DNA of 41,053 bases from Lingula anatina (GCF_001039355.2 NW_019775708.1:29163-70215); one strand, 5' to 3'. Shown: positions 23,630 through 33,756, counted from the first letter of the stretch. The notes: generated by a model from the sequence alone, not told the origin. Translations and numbers: made by a program.

Positions 23630-23652
23630 AATAATCCTGGATCCGACCCTGT
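23630..23652. mobile_element. Possible hAT-type terminal remnant
   Basis: CCTGGATCCGACCCTG is the inverse of the CAGGGNCGGATCCAGG terminus that I recall from many hAT-like non-autonomous elements. No matching left end was found upstream, so it is an isolated end or a coincidence. Confidence 0.3.
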
Positions 23653-24720
23653 ATTGCGATGTGTGTCCGGTAAATGTTTTTCCGTCTCGGATTTTGATCT
23701 TCTTTTTATATAAACCCGTTGTTACCTCTCTGCTTATATTCCAGATTCAGAAAAAAATCAAGACTATTTATCATTGTACTAGGTTTATTACAACCCTCTG
23801 TCAGTGACAATCGTTCATCTTTTAATAAACATGTTATAAAAGGCCCGTTTTTCAAAAACAACCTTATATTTGGTTAAAAAGGTTGAAATATTACAGTAAA
23901 TATTACAGTGAATTCGAGCTCTTACCAGACAGATTGTAGGATACTGCCCTTACAGGGTGGTGACCTTATTACTCCCCGTGGTTTGACGGTATTAGATTGA
24001 TCAACGCTCCTGAGGAGTTGGAAGGAATGTTTAATGGCGGATTTATGTCTTCTGTTGACAGGTTGAACGATAGGGTTGTTTTGCATTTTGTTTCGTGCTC
24101 GAGCACTCTGGACAATGAGTGTACAGAGTGGGTTCACCGTACGATGTACACTGTCTGAAGGAGATTGAATCATTCACGATTGTATTGTACGCAACACGTA
24201 CCAACGTTGTTCGCCTCTCAATGGAAAGCAACCATCCGGTAGTGCAAAAGTAAACTCATACAAAAATCTAATGAATTGGCCAAAAATAAAAAATGCTCAT
24301 TTTTAAGGCTTATCGTTCTACACAACCTTGAAAGATCAAAAACTATTTATCAGTTATAAACATAATTGTGAAACATGTATGTAAGTCCGCATAGATGAAT
24401 TACATGCACCATCAGAATATAATTGTGGCGTTAATAGTGTTTTCAGTCAGTGCCGTATTCATCCATTAGTTCAGGCATCTGTGGACTGAATTCAGGCAGT
24501 TCACTTCGACTGAAGCTACAAAAAATGTGCCTCATTGCTACAAATGTCAGGAACAGTGGATACTAATACCCCGGTCACGTCGGAATACTTTGAAAACTGG
24601 ACATGCCGTCAACTGTTAGGACTTGTAAATTATTGTAGACTTTATTGTTTAAATTCATTCCAGAACGCACAGCTGCCATCCGCCTGTCTCTCTGTTCTTA
24701 GGTCAGCCTACTACTTTGTG

Positions 24721-24721
24721 C

Positions 24722-24751
<30 letters not shown>
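24721..24751. repeat. Poly-T/poly-G tract
   Basis: About 18 T followed by about ten G. It ends 24 bases before the mariner-like element. Confidence 0.95.
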
Positions 24752-24752
<1 letters not shown>

Positions 24753-24774
24753 ATAAAAAAGTTCACAAGATAGA

Positions 24775-25005
24775 TATACTGACAGTCAATGAAAACGAAT
24801 CAGAAAACTATCTTGTACTTTTTTACTGAGAATCAGTTCCATATTAACGAGTACAAATGCACTTGTTTGGTCATAAGAGAGTGGGCTGACCACTATTTCA
24901 TATTTCACATGTTTCACACGAAAACTGTTATTTTCTTAATGCGCCAAAGGAACTTAGAATATTATTTGATAAATAAATGATGCGTTTTCATTGACTGTCA
25001 GTATA
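24775..25005. mobile_element. Mariner-like MITE, 231 bp, 28-bp inverted termini
   Basis: Terminal repeats 24775-24802 and 24978-25005 match over 28 bp with one mismatch and begin TATACTGACAGTCAATG. The outermost TA on each side fits the TA target duplication of Tc1/mariner elements. The 175-bp interior has no transposase and is not itself palindromic, so this is a non-autonomous deletion derivative or MITE. Confidence 0.85.
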
Positions 25006-25095
25006 CTAATTAAAACTACCAGTTGAAAAAATTACTCAGTTATTAGAAAGTGTCGTCTCTTCTACATCTGCGGCTGAATTAGCTAAATGAAAAGT

Positions 25096-25130
25096 TTGCA
25101 GCAGTATTGCTGCAGTATTGCTGCAAACTA
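25096..25130. repeat. GTATTGCTGCA tandem and palindrome
   Basis: Two copies of GTATTGCTGCA preceded by GTTTGCAGCA form a compact imperfect palindrome with GTTTGCAGCA/TGCTGCAAAC arms. A related TTGCAGCAG/TTGCTGCTG pair follows within 60 bases. Confidence 0.7.
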
Positions 25131-26590
25131 AAAGTAATGAAATTTTGCAGCAGCGAGTGTGCAAAAAATTACGTTGCTGCTGAATTGCAACAAACTTGCG
25201 AGAGAGTTTACGACAGGCCTGATATTTAGACATTAGTTGAAGACTTAGAGAGTCATCTACTGTAGGTGTCATTTGCTGCCGGCCACGAGAAGATATGTTG
25301 GAGTGCCTGATGGTTCTAATAATAGTATCAACTCGACCAAGCATGTCGATGGGTTAATGAAAGAAGGATTTAAGACACATAAGCCATAAATGACTGATTC
25401 TGTCGTGAACTGAATGATTGAATGATGCGGAGCACCGCAAGGAAGCGGATGTAAGTAAGAAGGAGGGAGTTGGTGGGATGGAGATACGATCTGAGCGTCC
25501 TGGTAATATTACAACGTAGACTTTATCATTGATCACATCCTGCGGGTCAGATTTCCATGAAAAGAAAAGAAACACTTCCTTCTTTCAGGTGATTTCTAGA
25601 TGTGGGAGTGTTTTCTAGACAAAGTGTTTTCTTCCCTTCGTTCCTCCTCCCATCCCTCCTTTTTCTACTTCTTTCCTTCCTTTCGGTTTATTGCTTATCC
25701 TCATGCATGATTTATTTTAATACAGCAAAAGTAATTGTGCATTCATAAATATATAAAAAGAAAGATAACACAAAGTATTTACGGTATTGATAAATATCAC
25801 ATGTCGATGACATACACGACTGCAGAATGTACAGGAAAAGTAGATTACAGACTATGGAGAAGAGCATTAGCAAACCTTGTGTACATGTACATGGCTTGGA
25901 AAAATATCATATCTACAAAAGAAAAAGAAGGCAAAATGAATTCTTTTGATTTCTTTCATTCTTTCATTAAGTGCTGACAACCAACCAGCCATGGCCAGGT
26001 CTAGTTTATCCGAGACTTCGGACGTGAAACTGTTCTTTAAAAACCGATCCAATGAAGTTATAACTCAGTGTAACATTCATCTGGCTTACCGTACATAGAA
26101 AGAGATAACAAGAAAGGCTCTTTTGGTGTCCCTTGCCATGGACTTAATTACAGTGTATTCGTGCTTTTGTTGCTTATTTCTCACGAGAGCTTGTCGCGGC
26201 ATTGCCTCATTTCCTCCAACGTAACGCAACATCAGAGACGGCATATGTTACAACATTGGGGGCGTGAGCCTTTGTTACATGTACAACCGCAGAGGTCTGA
26301 GTTTTTGTTTCAAAATCAAACCGAGCAACAATACAGAAAAACTAAATACGTTTACTGATTGCATGTTACTGAACAAGAAAAAAAAAAAACAAAACTTGAA
26401 AAAAACTCTGTCAAAGTTAAATTTTATCATACATATAAATTACGTAACAATAACTTTCAATTACACAAACTGCATCTGATACATGCAGACGTAAAAACCG
26501 CTGATCTTTCTACTGAATTGCCATTCCAGTACTCATTTATTTATTTATTTATTTTTCTAATGGAAATGGAATGTACATTTCACAGAGAAG

Positions 26591-26610
26591 CAAAAAAAAA
26601 AAAAAAAAAA
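26591..26610. repeat. Poly-A tract
   Basis: About 20 A, with a short TTTA repeat about 50 bases upstream. Confidence 0.9.
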
Positions 26611-27024
26611 CGCGTGCATTCATAGCAAACCTAGCAAAACAAAACAGATATACATGGATTGCCAAATGAAAAACAACAGGTCCTTTGAAATCGCCGTCAA
26701 ATTACAGAATAACACGCGAAGGCCCTATCATTTCTCAGTTCTAGGGGTTCATTGCCCTTTAATGACCAAGGATACACTCAGGTCAGCGCCATGGGATTTA
26801 CTCGGACTTTCCGCTCTCGCGAGGTGACTCGATAGTATTTGATGTAAAATAGATGTTTTTCTTGTCTACGCGGAGAAGACGCAAAAAACAAATAATCCGC
26901 GTTGGTTCTTAAAACAGCAAAAGTATTTTTTTTTTTCTGGAAATTTCAAAGCTCTTTCATAATGTCACCATGGGATGTCATGTCCATGTTCACAGAACCA
27001 CGATCCATAAGTCTGGTTTTTCTT

Positions 27025-27027
<3 letters not shown>

Positions 27028-27057
<30 letters not shown>
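27028..27057. repeat. Poly-T tract
   Basis: About 28 consecutive T. Confidence 0.95.
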
Positions 27058-27365
27058 TCTCTACTGTAATATGAAAGAGATCGCTGAATTTCGCAATTGA
27101 CGGTTAAAAGCCAATGATGCGGACTGCTTCTTTTTTGGAGTGAATATATTTCACCATGCAGTATGCGTTTCTGATATCATGTTTACTAGCATATACGATA
27201 TATTAAAATTGCGAGGCAAATTTATTTATTTATTTATTTTGTAAGTTAGGTAATTAGCTAGCTAGCTAGTAAGTTAATTAGTTAGTTGAATTCAACGTGA
27301 TTTATACGCTGTCTGGTAACACCGTGGATGGTGAATAGGACGAGGGGTTCATAACAAAAAAGTAA

Positions 27366-27366
<1 letters not shown>

Positions 27367-27404
<38 letters not shown>
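27367..27404. repeat. (TG)n microsatellite
   Basis: About 18 TG dinucleotides, perfect. Confidence 0.97.
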
Positions 27405-27405
<1 letters not shown>

Positions 27406-27450
27406 TTTTAGCGGTTATACTTATTACAACGCGAGGTGACTCGAGAGTAC

Positions 27451-27533
27451 AGAGACGCAGGGCGGCCCACCTGTACATGTGTTCTCCATAACATGCCGGC
27501 GGGCCACCCCCTGCGTCTCTATCCTGCGTCTCT
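27451..27533. repeat. Inverted repeat around AGAGACGCAGGG
   Basis: AGAGACGCAGGGCGGCCC at 27451-27468 faces GGGCCACCCCCTGCGTCTCT at 27501-27520, and a second CTGCGTCTCT copy follows at 27524. It is G+C-rich in an A/T-rich setting. Flanking GGATGGTG-ATAGGACGA sequence occurs on both sides (about 27327 and 27585). Confidence 0.75.
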
Positions 27534-28467
27534 CTCCGCCAGTCGATTTGCTAAGTAGTTGTTGCTGTGTCTGGTTAACCAATGGATGGTGCATAGGACG
27601 ACTTCGGAATTCATTTCGTTGATATCTGTTGATTGTTATACGTGACACATACCATTGCTTGTCCTGATCTGAATTCTCTAAAGGCGCCTTTTAATCAACG
27701 GTCAATGTACATAATCTGCTCGGGGACAGTGACATCCGTAAATTAAACAGCTCGGTTTTTCTGTGGAACTTTGAATGTAGCATGTTTCAATGTCAAAAGA
27801 GTGAATCATTTGACTTGCCTGTTAACGTTTGTCTTCCTGCCTGTCCGTTTGTTTTAAAACGATATCACAAATTAAGAAGAAACGAGATACCTGTTACTAA
27901 TTGTGTTAACGTTATCATGAGCGGGTTATTTCTTTTATTCATTTGTCTCTTCATTAATTTATTTACCCAGAAATAAACCTTTGTTTTAAATATACATCTA
28001 GAAGCAAAGTTTTGGTTACAAGCCGAATTTAAGTGAATGCGTTAGTTGAGCACGGGGGGCTGGCACAACCAAATGTGTTCATAAGCCGCTTTGATCTGCT
28101 GCTGCTGCTGCGCATTAAACAGAAAGCACCAAATAGACAGGGTATATGTGAATATACTATCGCCTCATTTGCACTTTGATGCCATCGCGAAAAAATGAAG
28201 TACACAAAATTAATAGACTAGGGTAGAAAGTTATAACTCAAACACTGTTATAATAAGTATAACCACTGTGAATGAGACAAAGGGGAGCACATTGAAAAGA
28301 CTAAAGAGTAAGGAATGATTTCTTAATCAGTCAAATTGGTAAAGTGGATTTTTAAGTTCATTCTAAGAATTGCAATGTGTAAGAAAGAAAGAAAAATAAC
28401 ATGAGACGGGCGGTTCACAACAACAAAAGAACCTTTACTTCCATTTATCATCACAACACGATGTCCG

Positions 28468-28507
28468 TGACGTCATAAAATGGCGTCACACTGGCTGCGT
28501 GACGTCA
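28468..28507. promoter_or_regulatory. Cluster of CRE-like sites
   Basis: Two perfect TGACGTCA octamers (28468-28475 and 28500-28507), 32 bp apart, with TGGCGTCA at 28481 between them. TGACGTCA is the classical CREB/ATF site. The nearest recognised gene is the serpin, transcribed toward this point and ending about 1 kb away, so no target gene can be assigned. Confidence 0.45.
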
Positions 28508-28797
28508 AATACCTTATTATCTATCCTTAAATAGTCGTGTATTTTCTCTGAAACGTTAACGGCGTTTAGTGTACATATGTGTCATACCATATAATCCGTA
28601 CAAGTGTATTCAATTGGGACAGAGAAAATACATGTAAATTTGATGCAACATTATACATAGTAACAAATTTGCGCTAACGAAGGTAGTCACATACCTAAGC
28701 TTTATTTTTACGAAAACAATACAAAGCTTCATGTGCGATTAATTTACACACACTCACACACTCATACACGGACGCACGGACGCACGCACACACGCAA

Positions 28798-28827
28798 AAA
28801 AAAAAAAAAAAAAAATTAAAAAAAAAC
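28798..28827. repeat. A-rich tract after a CA-rich stretch
   Basis: An imperfect ACAC/GGACGCAC stretch runs into about 20 A and then an A-rich region. Confidence 0.85.
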
Positions 28828-29565
28828 GAATAAAAGGAAAACTGATAAAAATAATTATTAAAATAGCCGATACAAGCCGGACATGTGGCCCATATACATT
28901 GTTTGACTTTTTAATTTTTTTTTTTAAATCTCGTCATCAAAATGTCTATACAACCTGAAATAAACCTGTGTTTTCTAATGCCTATATGTCAGCCATTGGA
29001 CTGACTGCATACATAAAGCGTAAATAAAATAGTATATCATCAGTAAAATGTATGATTTTCAGAAGTTATACTTATTATAAATATGATAATTATGAATTAC
29101 TGCCATCGAACTAGACGTAACAATACTGATCACCAAGAAGTGCCTGTGTTGGATACTAAGAGTGATAAATACAATAAAAAAAAACAGCAAACAGGAATTA
29201 TCTGTGATACTCCAGCTCAACGTCTTACAATCCCGAGGAACGTGGAGTCGGAATGCATGGCAGACTGGCAAGCCCGGTGAGACAACGAATAATATTTGAA
29301 AGTATTATAAAAGTGTATTTTTCTGATTGTTTTCTATTAAAAGTTATGTAAATTAAAAGTCTTTTGCATAACAATATTTAATTCACCGTGTTTAGTTTTG
29401 CTTTTGTATAACGCTCTAAGATGATTTTCCAGCGAAAACAGTTCATCCTCATTGCTAAAAGGTAATTAAGCACCCACCTCAAACGGATTCTCGCGGGTTT
29501 TTCTAGTCTCGAATGGCGTCATGCAGTTTTGACAGCCTCAGATGATTTCTAATATCATTACACTT

Positions 29566-29811
29566 TTACTTTGCATTTGTTTGTAATACAAGACAAGCTG
29601 TCAGATACAATAGCAATACCAATTTCCAGTCTCGGTAAGTTACGCATGCGCAGCCAGTGGGGTTGGTCGTGTCTTGAGTGGTACCGTTGACAGTATGTTG
29701 TACGGTGGCGCTCTCTTCAGGGGGTCCCTGTAAACGAGAGGGATCCAAGACACGCCCCAAGAACAAAAGAAGATGATCCTGCTTCACGTAAAAAAGGAAA
29801 GGGCTGTCAAC
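29566..29811 (-). CDS. Secreted serpin, exon 2 (strand s4B/s5B and C-terminal tail)
   Basis: Codes residues 374-454. After an acceptor ending TTACAG on the minus strand the frame reads VDSPFLFYV...LLLFLGRVLDP, which is the standard serpin C-terminal signature (compare xxPFLFxI...xxLFxGRVxxP). It joins exon 1 in phase 0. The serpin fold would end near residue 398. A further stretch of about 56 residues follows: a Thr/Asn-rich spacer with one N-glycosylation sequon (N415), a TGCACVTYRDWK segment, and a hydrophobic run (437-449, LVLLLYLTACLVL) five residues before the stop. Such a tail suits a GPI-attachment signal or a short membrane anchor and is not usual for serpins. Confidence 0.87.
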   Translation of the reverse strand, partial: VDSPFLFYVKQDHLLLFLGRVLDPSRLQGPPEESATVQHTVNGTTQDTTNPTGCACVTYRDWKLVLLLYLTACLVLQTNAK

Positions 29812-30249
29812 CTGTAATGAAAAAGGGTGGCCCCCTCTCTTAACTTCTTTTTAGCAGCACTGCAAACAAAACAAAACAGAAATTCCCCATCTCTTTTGCC
29901 GTACCTAGCCTGTTTTCGCTTTTTGTTGTAGTTTCTGTAGAATTATTAACTTTATTCAGAATTTCTTGTACCCGCTTGGAAAAAAATACGCACTTCCGCC
30001 CAGCTGCGCATGACCCTTTCACCTTCCTTATTAATTTTAGAACCAAATTATCTTATTTAAATTTCATAATCTAATATAATATAAAATCGTATTTTGATAA
30101 ATTTCACTGAAATAAAAAATGGCCACTGACGTGTGCCTTAGTGTTTTATGTTTGTGAACTGAATCAAATCCACTCCATATGAGGCAGGAATAAAAAGTAT
30201 AATCAAAGAAAATATATCAATAACAAAACGTGAAAAAAAAAAAGAATAC
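29812..30249 (-). other. Serpin intron (phase 0, 438 bp)
   Basis: Minus-strand donor GTATTC follows a codon boundary at AAG, and the acceptor is TTACAG. The donor is followed at once by a T-rich run. The intron is A/T-rich with no coding signal. The conserved C-terminal serpin motif restored by this splice is the main support. Confidence 0.85.
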
Positions 30250-31368
30250 CTTAATTTCCGGAAACACTTCCGCGTCCTTTATCAGTTCAGGGTCACCTCT
30301 GCTAACAACGCCATTATACTCCACGGAAAGCAGAGACTTGTGGCGAAAATCTTCCAGGTAAACCCCGTCAGGGAATGAAGTGATCTCGGCAAGCGGAGAA
30401 AAGAGGGTCAGATTGCCTATACCAAGTTCGGCCGCACTGTGAGAACTCCTGTCCAGTCCGAAATCTATCTTCGGAAAAATTAACCCGTCTACTCGAACCA
30501 GCTTCCAGTCTGCGGCAGGATCCGTCAGCGTGAGCTCAGGCAGAACCTCCGCTACGGATTCTAAACCATCCGGATCATCAGGCCGTATGATAACCATGTA
30601 ACCGGATGCAAACGGGATGGCAATGGCAATGGCTTTGTAGTCTGGGAGGCCGGTGTAATATACACTGCCCTTCTTGGCTTCTATATAGGTGACTTTGACA
30701 GTCTGATTTTTATCCAGCCTAAAGGTTTGAATGCTTTGCCGGCTGTAGCCAAAGCGCAACGCTGCGCTTTGGGCAAGACGAATAGCGTCCACTAAGACGT
30801 AGTTAGTTGAGGCCTCCTTAAACTGGTCGTCCTCGAACACAGACTTGGCATCATCGGTTTCCAAATACGACCACATGACGTCACCGAGCCACTCCCGCGA
30901 CTCGTCATCAGAGAAATTTGCGCTAAAAAACTGTCCTTGGACTTTCTTACACTGCAACCTGTAACTATTGGCACACGAAGAGCTCGTGAAGTCGACACTC
31001 AGGCGCTGATTGACCACGTGCATGTCCACCTGCTGCCGCGAGAAGGATTCCTTGATGTAGTTGGAAAGCGTCTCCTGGTTTTGCCTGCTGCTGTAGTAAG
31101 AGACGCCGAGGAATGAGGCTAGTTCCTTTCCGGCCTGTCCGGTCACACAGTTATACACCATTGACACCAAGCTGGACCAAATGGAAAATGGAGAAAATAT
31201 GAAGTTGCCCTCGGAACCGGAAGATGCCAATTTGCTGTAGACTGTTGTGGAGAAATTGAGCACCCTGTGGACGCTTTCCTCCACGGTGAGACTTGTGCAA
31301 GCGCATTTTGGCGCCTGTACTACGAGAGCCACGAGGCAAACGGTGAAAGCTATGAACAAACGGTTCAT
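30250..31368 (-). CDS. Secreted serpin, exon 1 (signal peptide to reactive loop)
   Basis: Codes residues 1-373. MNR starts a signal peptide with hydrophobic core LFIAFTVCLVALVV, likely cut between residues 19 and 26. This Met was chosen over the upstream in-frame start at 31581 because a TATA box and initiator lie between them. The serpin N-half is clear: NFIFSPFSIWSSLVSM (55-70), then TGQAGKELASFLGV. The shutter motif is LVDAI (192-196) where LVNAI is usual. HKSLLSVEYNG (343-353) leads into the reactive loop. The hinge reads VVSRGDPE instead of the T/S-E-A-A-A type, with Arg, Asp and Pro where small residues are needed, so protease inhibition is doubtful. N-glycosylation sequons are at N38, N151, N221 and N319. 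Secretory product; substrate or partner unknown. Confidence 0.92.
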
Positions 31369-31418
31369 TCTGTACCTGGCCTTGATCCCAACCGAGTCGT
31401 TGTTAGGCGAGTAGTTTG

Positions 31419-31451
31419 ACTGATCAGAAACCCGACGTCGGTATTTATATA
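31419..31451 (-). promoter_or_regulatory. Serpin core promoter: TATA box and initiator
   Basis: The minus strand carries TATATAAATA (31451-31442), and TCAGT (31423-31419) follows with its A about 28 bases after TATAAA. This is normal TATA-to-initiator spacing. It predicts a 5' UTR of about 53 bases before the Met at 31368. Confidence 0.7.
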
Positions 31452-32346
31452 CACTAACGATAACCCCAAAGCAGCGCATGCTCTGACATGACGCTGGATA
31501 AGGCAACGCCCTAGCAATCTTAAAAATTCTTTGTTGTTGTTGTTGTTGTTGTTCAGTGTGACTCAAAGTACCGATTATCAAATAACAGTTGTTGTTTTGA
31601 TTCTTATTAATTGGTTATAGATCCAGGGATCTCTCTAACCCCGGGCTGTACACCTGTGAAGGTTGCGCGTAATTGCACGAGACTATCGGAGAAAACATCT
31701 TCAGGCCTGCCTCTGACTAATAAACCGAGAATACAATTACTGCGCTAAGATGGGTTTACTGTCCGTAAAAGCCTAAAGCCACATTCAGTGGTGACGGTCG
31801 CCTGATGTCTTCGACATGCAGCATGTTAATTAGAACGGCCAGCGGCAATATTTTATTTACCAGATGAAGACCAACAACTTGACGTATTGCTTTACCGGTA
31901 AAATGTGTACTATAAGCTACATGTATATATATTTTCAAATTCAAACTGAAAACGATAAAACCATCCAACAAAAGAAGCTATGCCGATATTCCCTTTTGTA
32001 GTGTACAGAAGAAAGTGCGGTGTGAGGAACCACGATCCTTAAAGAACTAAGTTATTTAATGAGAAATGGATCCAAATGGCACTCTCAAAGGCAGGGACAG
32101 ATCGCCCAATGATTCGTGAGTTGGAAAAGTTGCTTTTACATAATGTGCTTCACGGCACAGCAAATGCATTCTAGCAATAATTCGACAAGTGGAATGTGTT
32201 ATAGCAACTAACACAATCTTCATTCACCACCAGGCTGAAAGCTGGGAGACACCAGGAATGGAATTCCGGGGTTCCATGCGATCAGTAAATTTTACGGTTG
32301 GCCAGAAGTTTTGACAAAAGGACACTTCCGAATTCTTCATCGCCCA

Positions 32347-32353
<7 letters not shown>

Positions 32354-32381
<28 letters not shown>

Positions 32382-32412
32382 GAACATACACTCACTCACA
32401 CACACACACACA
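32354..32412. repeat. (CA)n microsatellite
   Basis: About 13 CA units, an interruption of about 20 bases, then five or six more. Confidence 0.95.
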
Positions 32413-32479
32413 ACATACACACGTATAAAATGTGACGCGACACTTGAAAGCGTGCCGTGCTCGGAATTCATTGACAGAT

Positions 32480-32543
32480 GCGCCCCATATTTGATCCACA
32501 GACTTGTTATTTCGCGGATCAACTGGTTGTGAACACGGCCTTA
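32480..32543. mobile_element. Degenerate right half of a family 4 palindromic element
   Basis: Aligns with about 6224-6288: CATATTTGATCC, GGAxxAAxTGGTT and TGAACA-GGCCTTA are shared with several substitutions. The left half is missing, so it cannot form the original hairpin. Confidence 0.65.
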
Positions 32544-33073
32544 ATGCATCCTTCATGTATCCGTTCAGAATGACCCCAGATATGCCTGGCTGAACCATAA
32601 TTACAATAGTTCATATTGTTACGTATTTAGACATTAGTAAATGAATTTACCGGTTTACCGGGATATTGAGCACAAGCCATTTTATCAGTTTCCGCCTCCG
32701 GACATATGAACAGTAATAAAGAGCAATAAAGTTCTAATATTTGCCGTAAAGCTACGTGAAAGGAGTCGGACAAAATATGGTAGGTACTGGGTAACGCCGG
32801 AGTGGCAGAAATGGTAGTCTTAGGAATGAGTGCCCGGGGTTCCATATGATAAGTACAGGCTACGGTCGGTCAGAAGTATCTGGGTCCATATACATGGGGC
32901 AAATGTCCCCGGAACAAAGTAATGGGGGATGGAATACCATTTCTGTCACTTCGGTAAAGGCATGTCAATCCACTAGTGAATGAGACTTGATTAGGCATTG
33001 ACGAGGTGTACGCTACAAACATGACCTAGTCCACATATGCTATGAACAGACATCAAAGAGTAGGCCTACAACG

Positions 33074-33085
33074 TATATATAAAAA
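33074..33085 (+). promoter_or_regulatory. TATA box of the candidate peptide gene
   Basis: TATATATAAAAA lies about 30 bases before a likely start site near 33105. It is the only good TATA box ahead of the signal-like exon. Confidence 0.5.
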
Positions 33086-33234
33086 TCGCTTCGGGAGTAT
33101 TCCGTTAGATGCAGGGTCATATGTTACATTTTGTATGCATGACTAGACCTGTAGAACAAAAACCACCCGCTGATATGATTCAAAACTGTGTCTGTTTACT
33201 TTTCAATTCTTGTTTATTACTTTTCATATTGCAG

Positions 33235-33301
33235 AGACACATATATCCATTTGTAATAGTCGCTATGCTGGTGTTTGCTGGCATCTCAGCGCTGCCATTC
33301 G
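33235..33301 (+). CDS. Candidate secreted Cys-rich peptide, signal-like exon
   Basis: Preceded by a pyrimidine-rich tract with ATTGCAG and followed by donor GTAAGC at 33302. The frame reads through a hydrophobic segment (FVIVAMLVFAGISA) ending ALPF, as expected for a secretion signal. The start is uncertain. It could be the Met at 33265 (a short signal), an upstream in-frame Met near 33175 if there is no intron before it, or a Met in an unseen 5' exon spliced in phase 0 at 33235. The exon ends after the first base of a codon (phase 1), matching the next exon. Confidence 0.5.
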
Positions 33302-33533
33302 GTAAGCAATTTTTATCAGGAATAACTGTTCAATTAAAATTCTCGATGGTGTATTTTTCAAGGACTTTAAGAGTTTGACTTCACCCATGCATGTTAGCGT
33401 CCTGTGCGTGTATTTGGTACTGATAATAACAATTTGCTTATATTTTCACATAAAAGGAACGTTTGCAAGCATTCAATAATGAACTGTTCACATGTTGTTC
33501 ATTATCATAACGATGGAATGTTTTCATCTTCAG

Positions 33534-33658
33534 ACGTCGGGGCTGTCAAACGTCTCTCATCCTTGGAGACTTGGGACCGCTGGCCGGCAAGACCGGAAAT
33601 CTGTCCTGACGTCATCTGCTGCGGAGAGCCGCCATGTTGTGACCCGGTCTTTTGTTAA
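33534..33658 (+). CDS. Candidate secreted Cys-rich peptide, mature-peptide exon
   Basis: Acceptor TCTTCAG at 33533, phase 1, in frame with the signal-like exon. It encodes a seven-residue propart ending in Lys-Arg, a classical proprotein-convertase site, then a peptide of about 34 residues to the TAA. The first half of the peptide is Trp/Arg/Glu-rich without cysteine. The second half has six cysteines spaced C-x4-CC-x4-CC-x4-C, i.e. three abutting C-x4-C units, and Cys is the last residue. The architecture is that of secreted disulfide-rich peptides (hormone, defensin-like or venom-like), but I recognise no family and cannot choose among these roles. An AATAAA lies 93 bases past the stop. Confidence 0.55.
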
Positions 33659-33750
33659 ATAATAAGAAAATTCTTCGCTGGGATGGCCACAGCGCTACCG
33701 TACACGCAATAATAGCATGAAATTTTGTTCGTTATTTACATATGTAAGAA

Positions 33751-33756
33751 AATAAA
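33751..33756 (+). terminator. Polyadenylation signal AATAAA of the peptide gene
   Basis: Canonical hexamer 93 bases after the stop codon. Confidence 0.5.

Larger units (their letters stand above)
16501..29565. other. 13-kb intergenic region, no gene recognised
   Basis: Open frames here are short and show no family motif. Beyond the repeats listed separately, I see only A/T-rich unique sequence. The stretch 17016-17280 is unusually balanced in composition and open on both strands, and may be a transposon remnant or an unrecognised exon. Stretches 17450-19060, 19800-21310, 22140-23600, 25130-26570 and 27660-28460 contain nothing I can name. Confidence 0.5.
31452..33073. other. Intergenic region between serpin and peptide genes
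   Basis: Contains a (TTG)7 run at about 31531-31553, CA repeats and half of a family 4 foldback element. Otherwise nothing recognised. The flanking genes are transcribed divergently from this interval. Confidence 0.6.

Noticed and set aside
30217-30249. Serpin reading on past 30250 into a poly-Phe end
   Set aside because: The codon boundary is followed by a GTATTC donor, and the conserved C-terminal serpin motif is found in the next exon in matching phase.
31369-31581. N-terminal extension of the serpin with a poly-Gln run
   Set aside because: It is open in frame, but the TATA box and initiator lie inside it and a signal peptide starts at the downstream Met, so it is promoter and 5' UTR.
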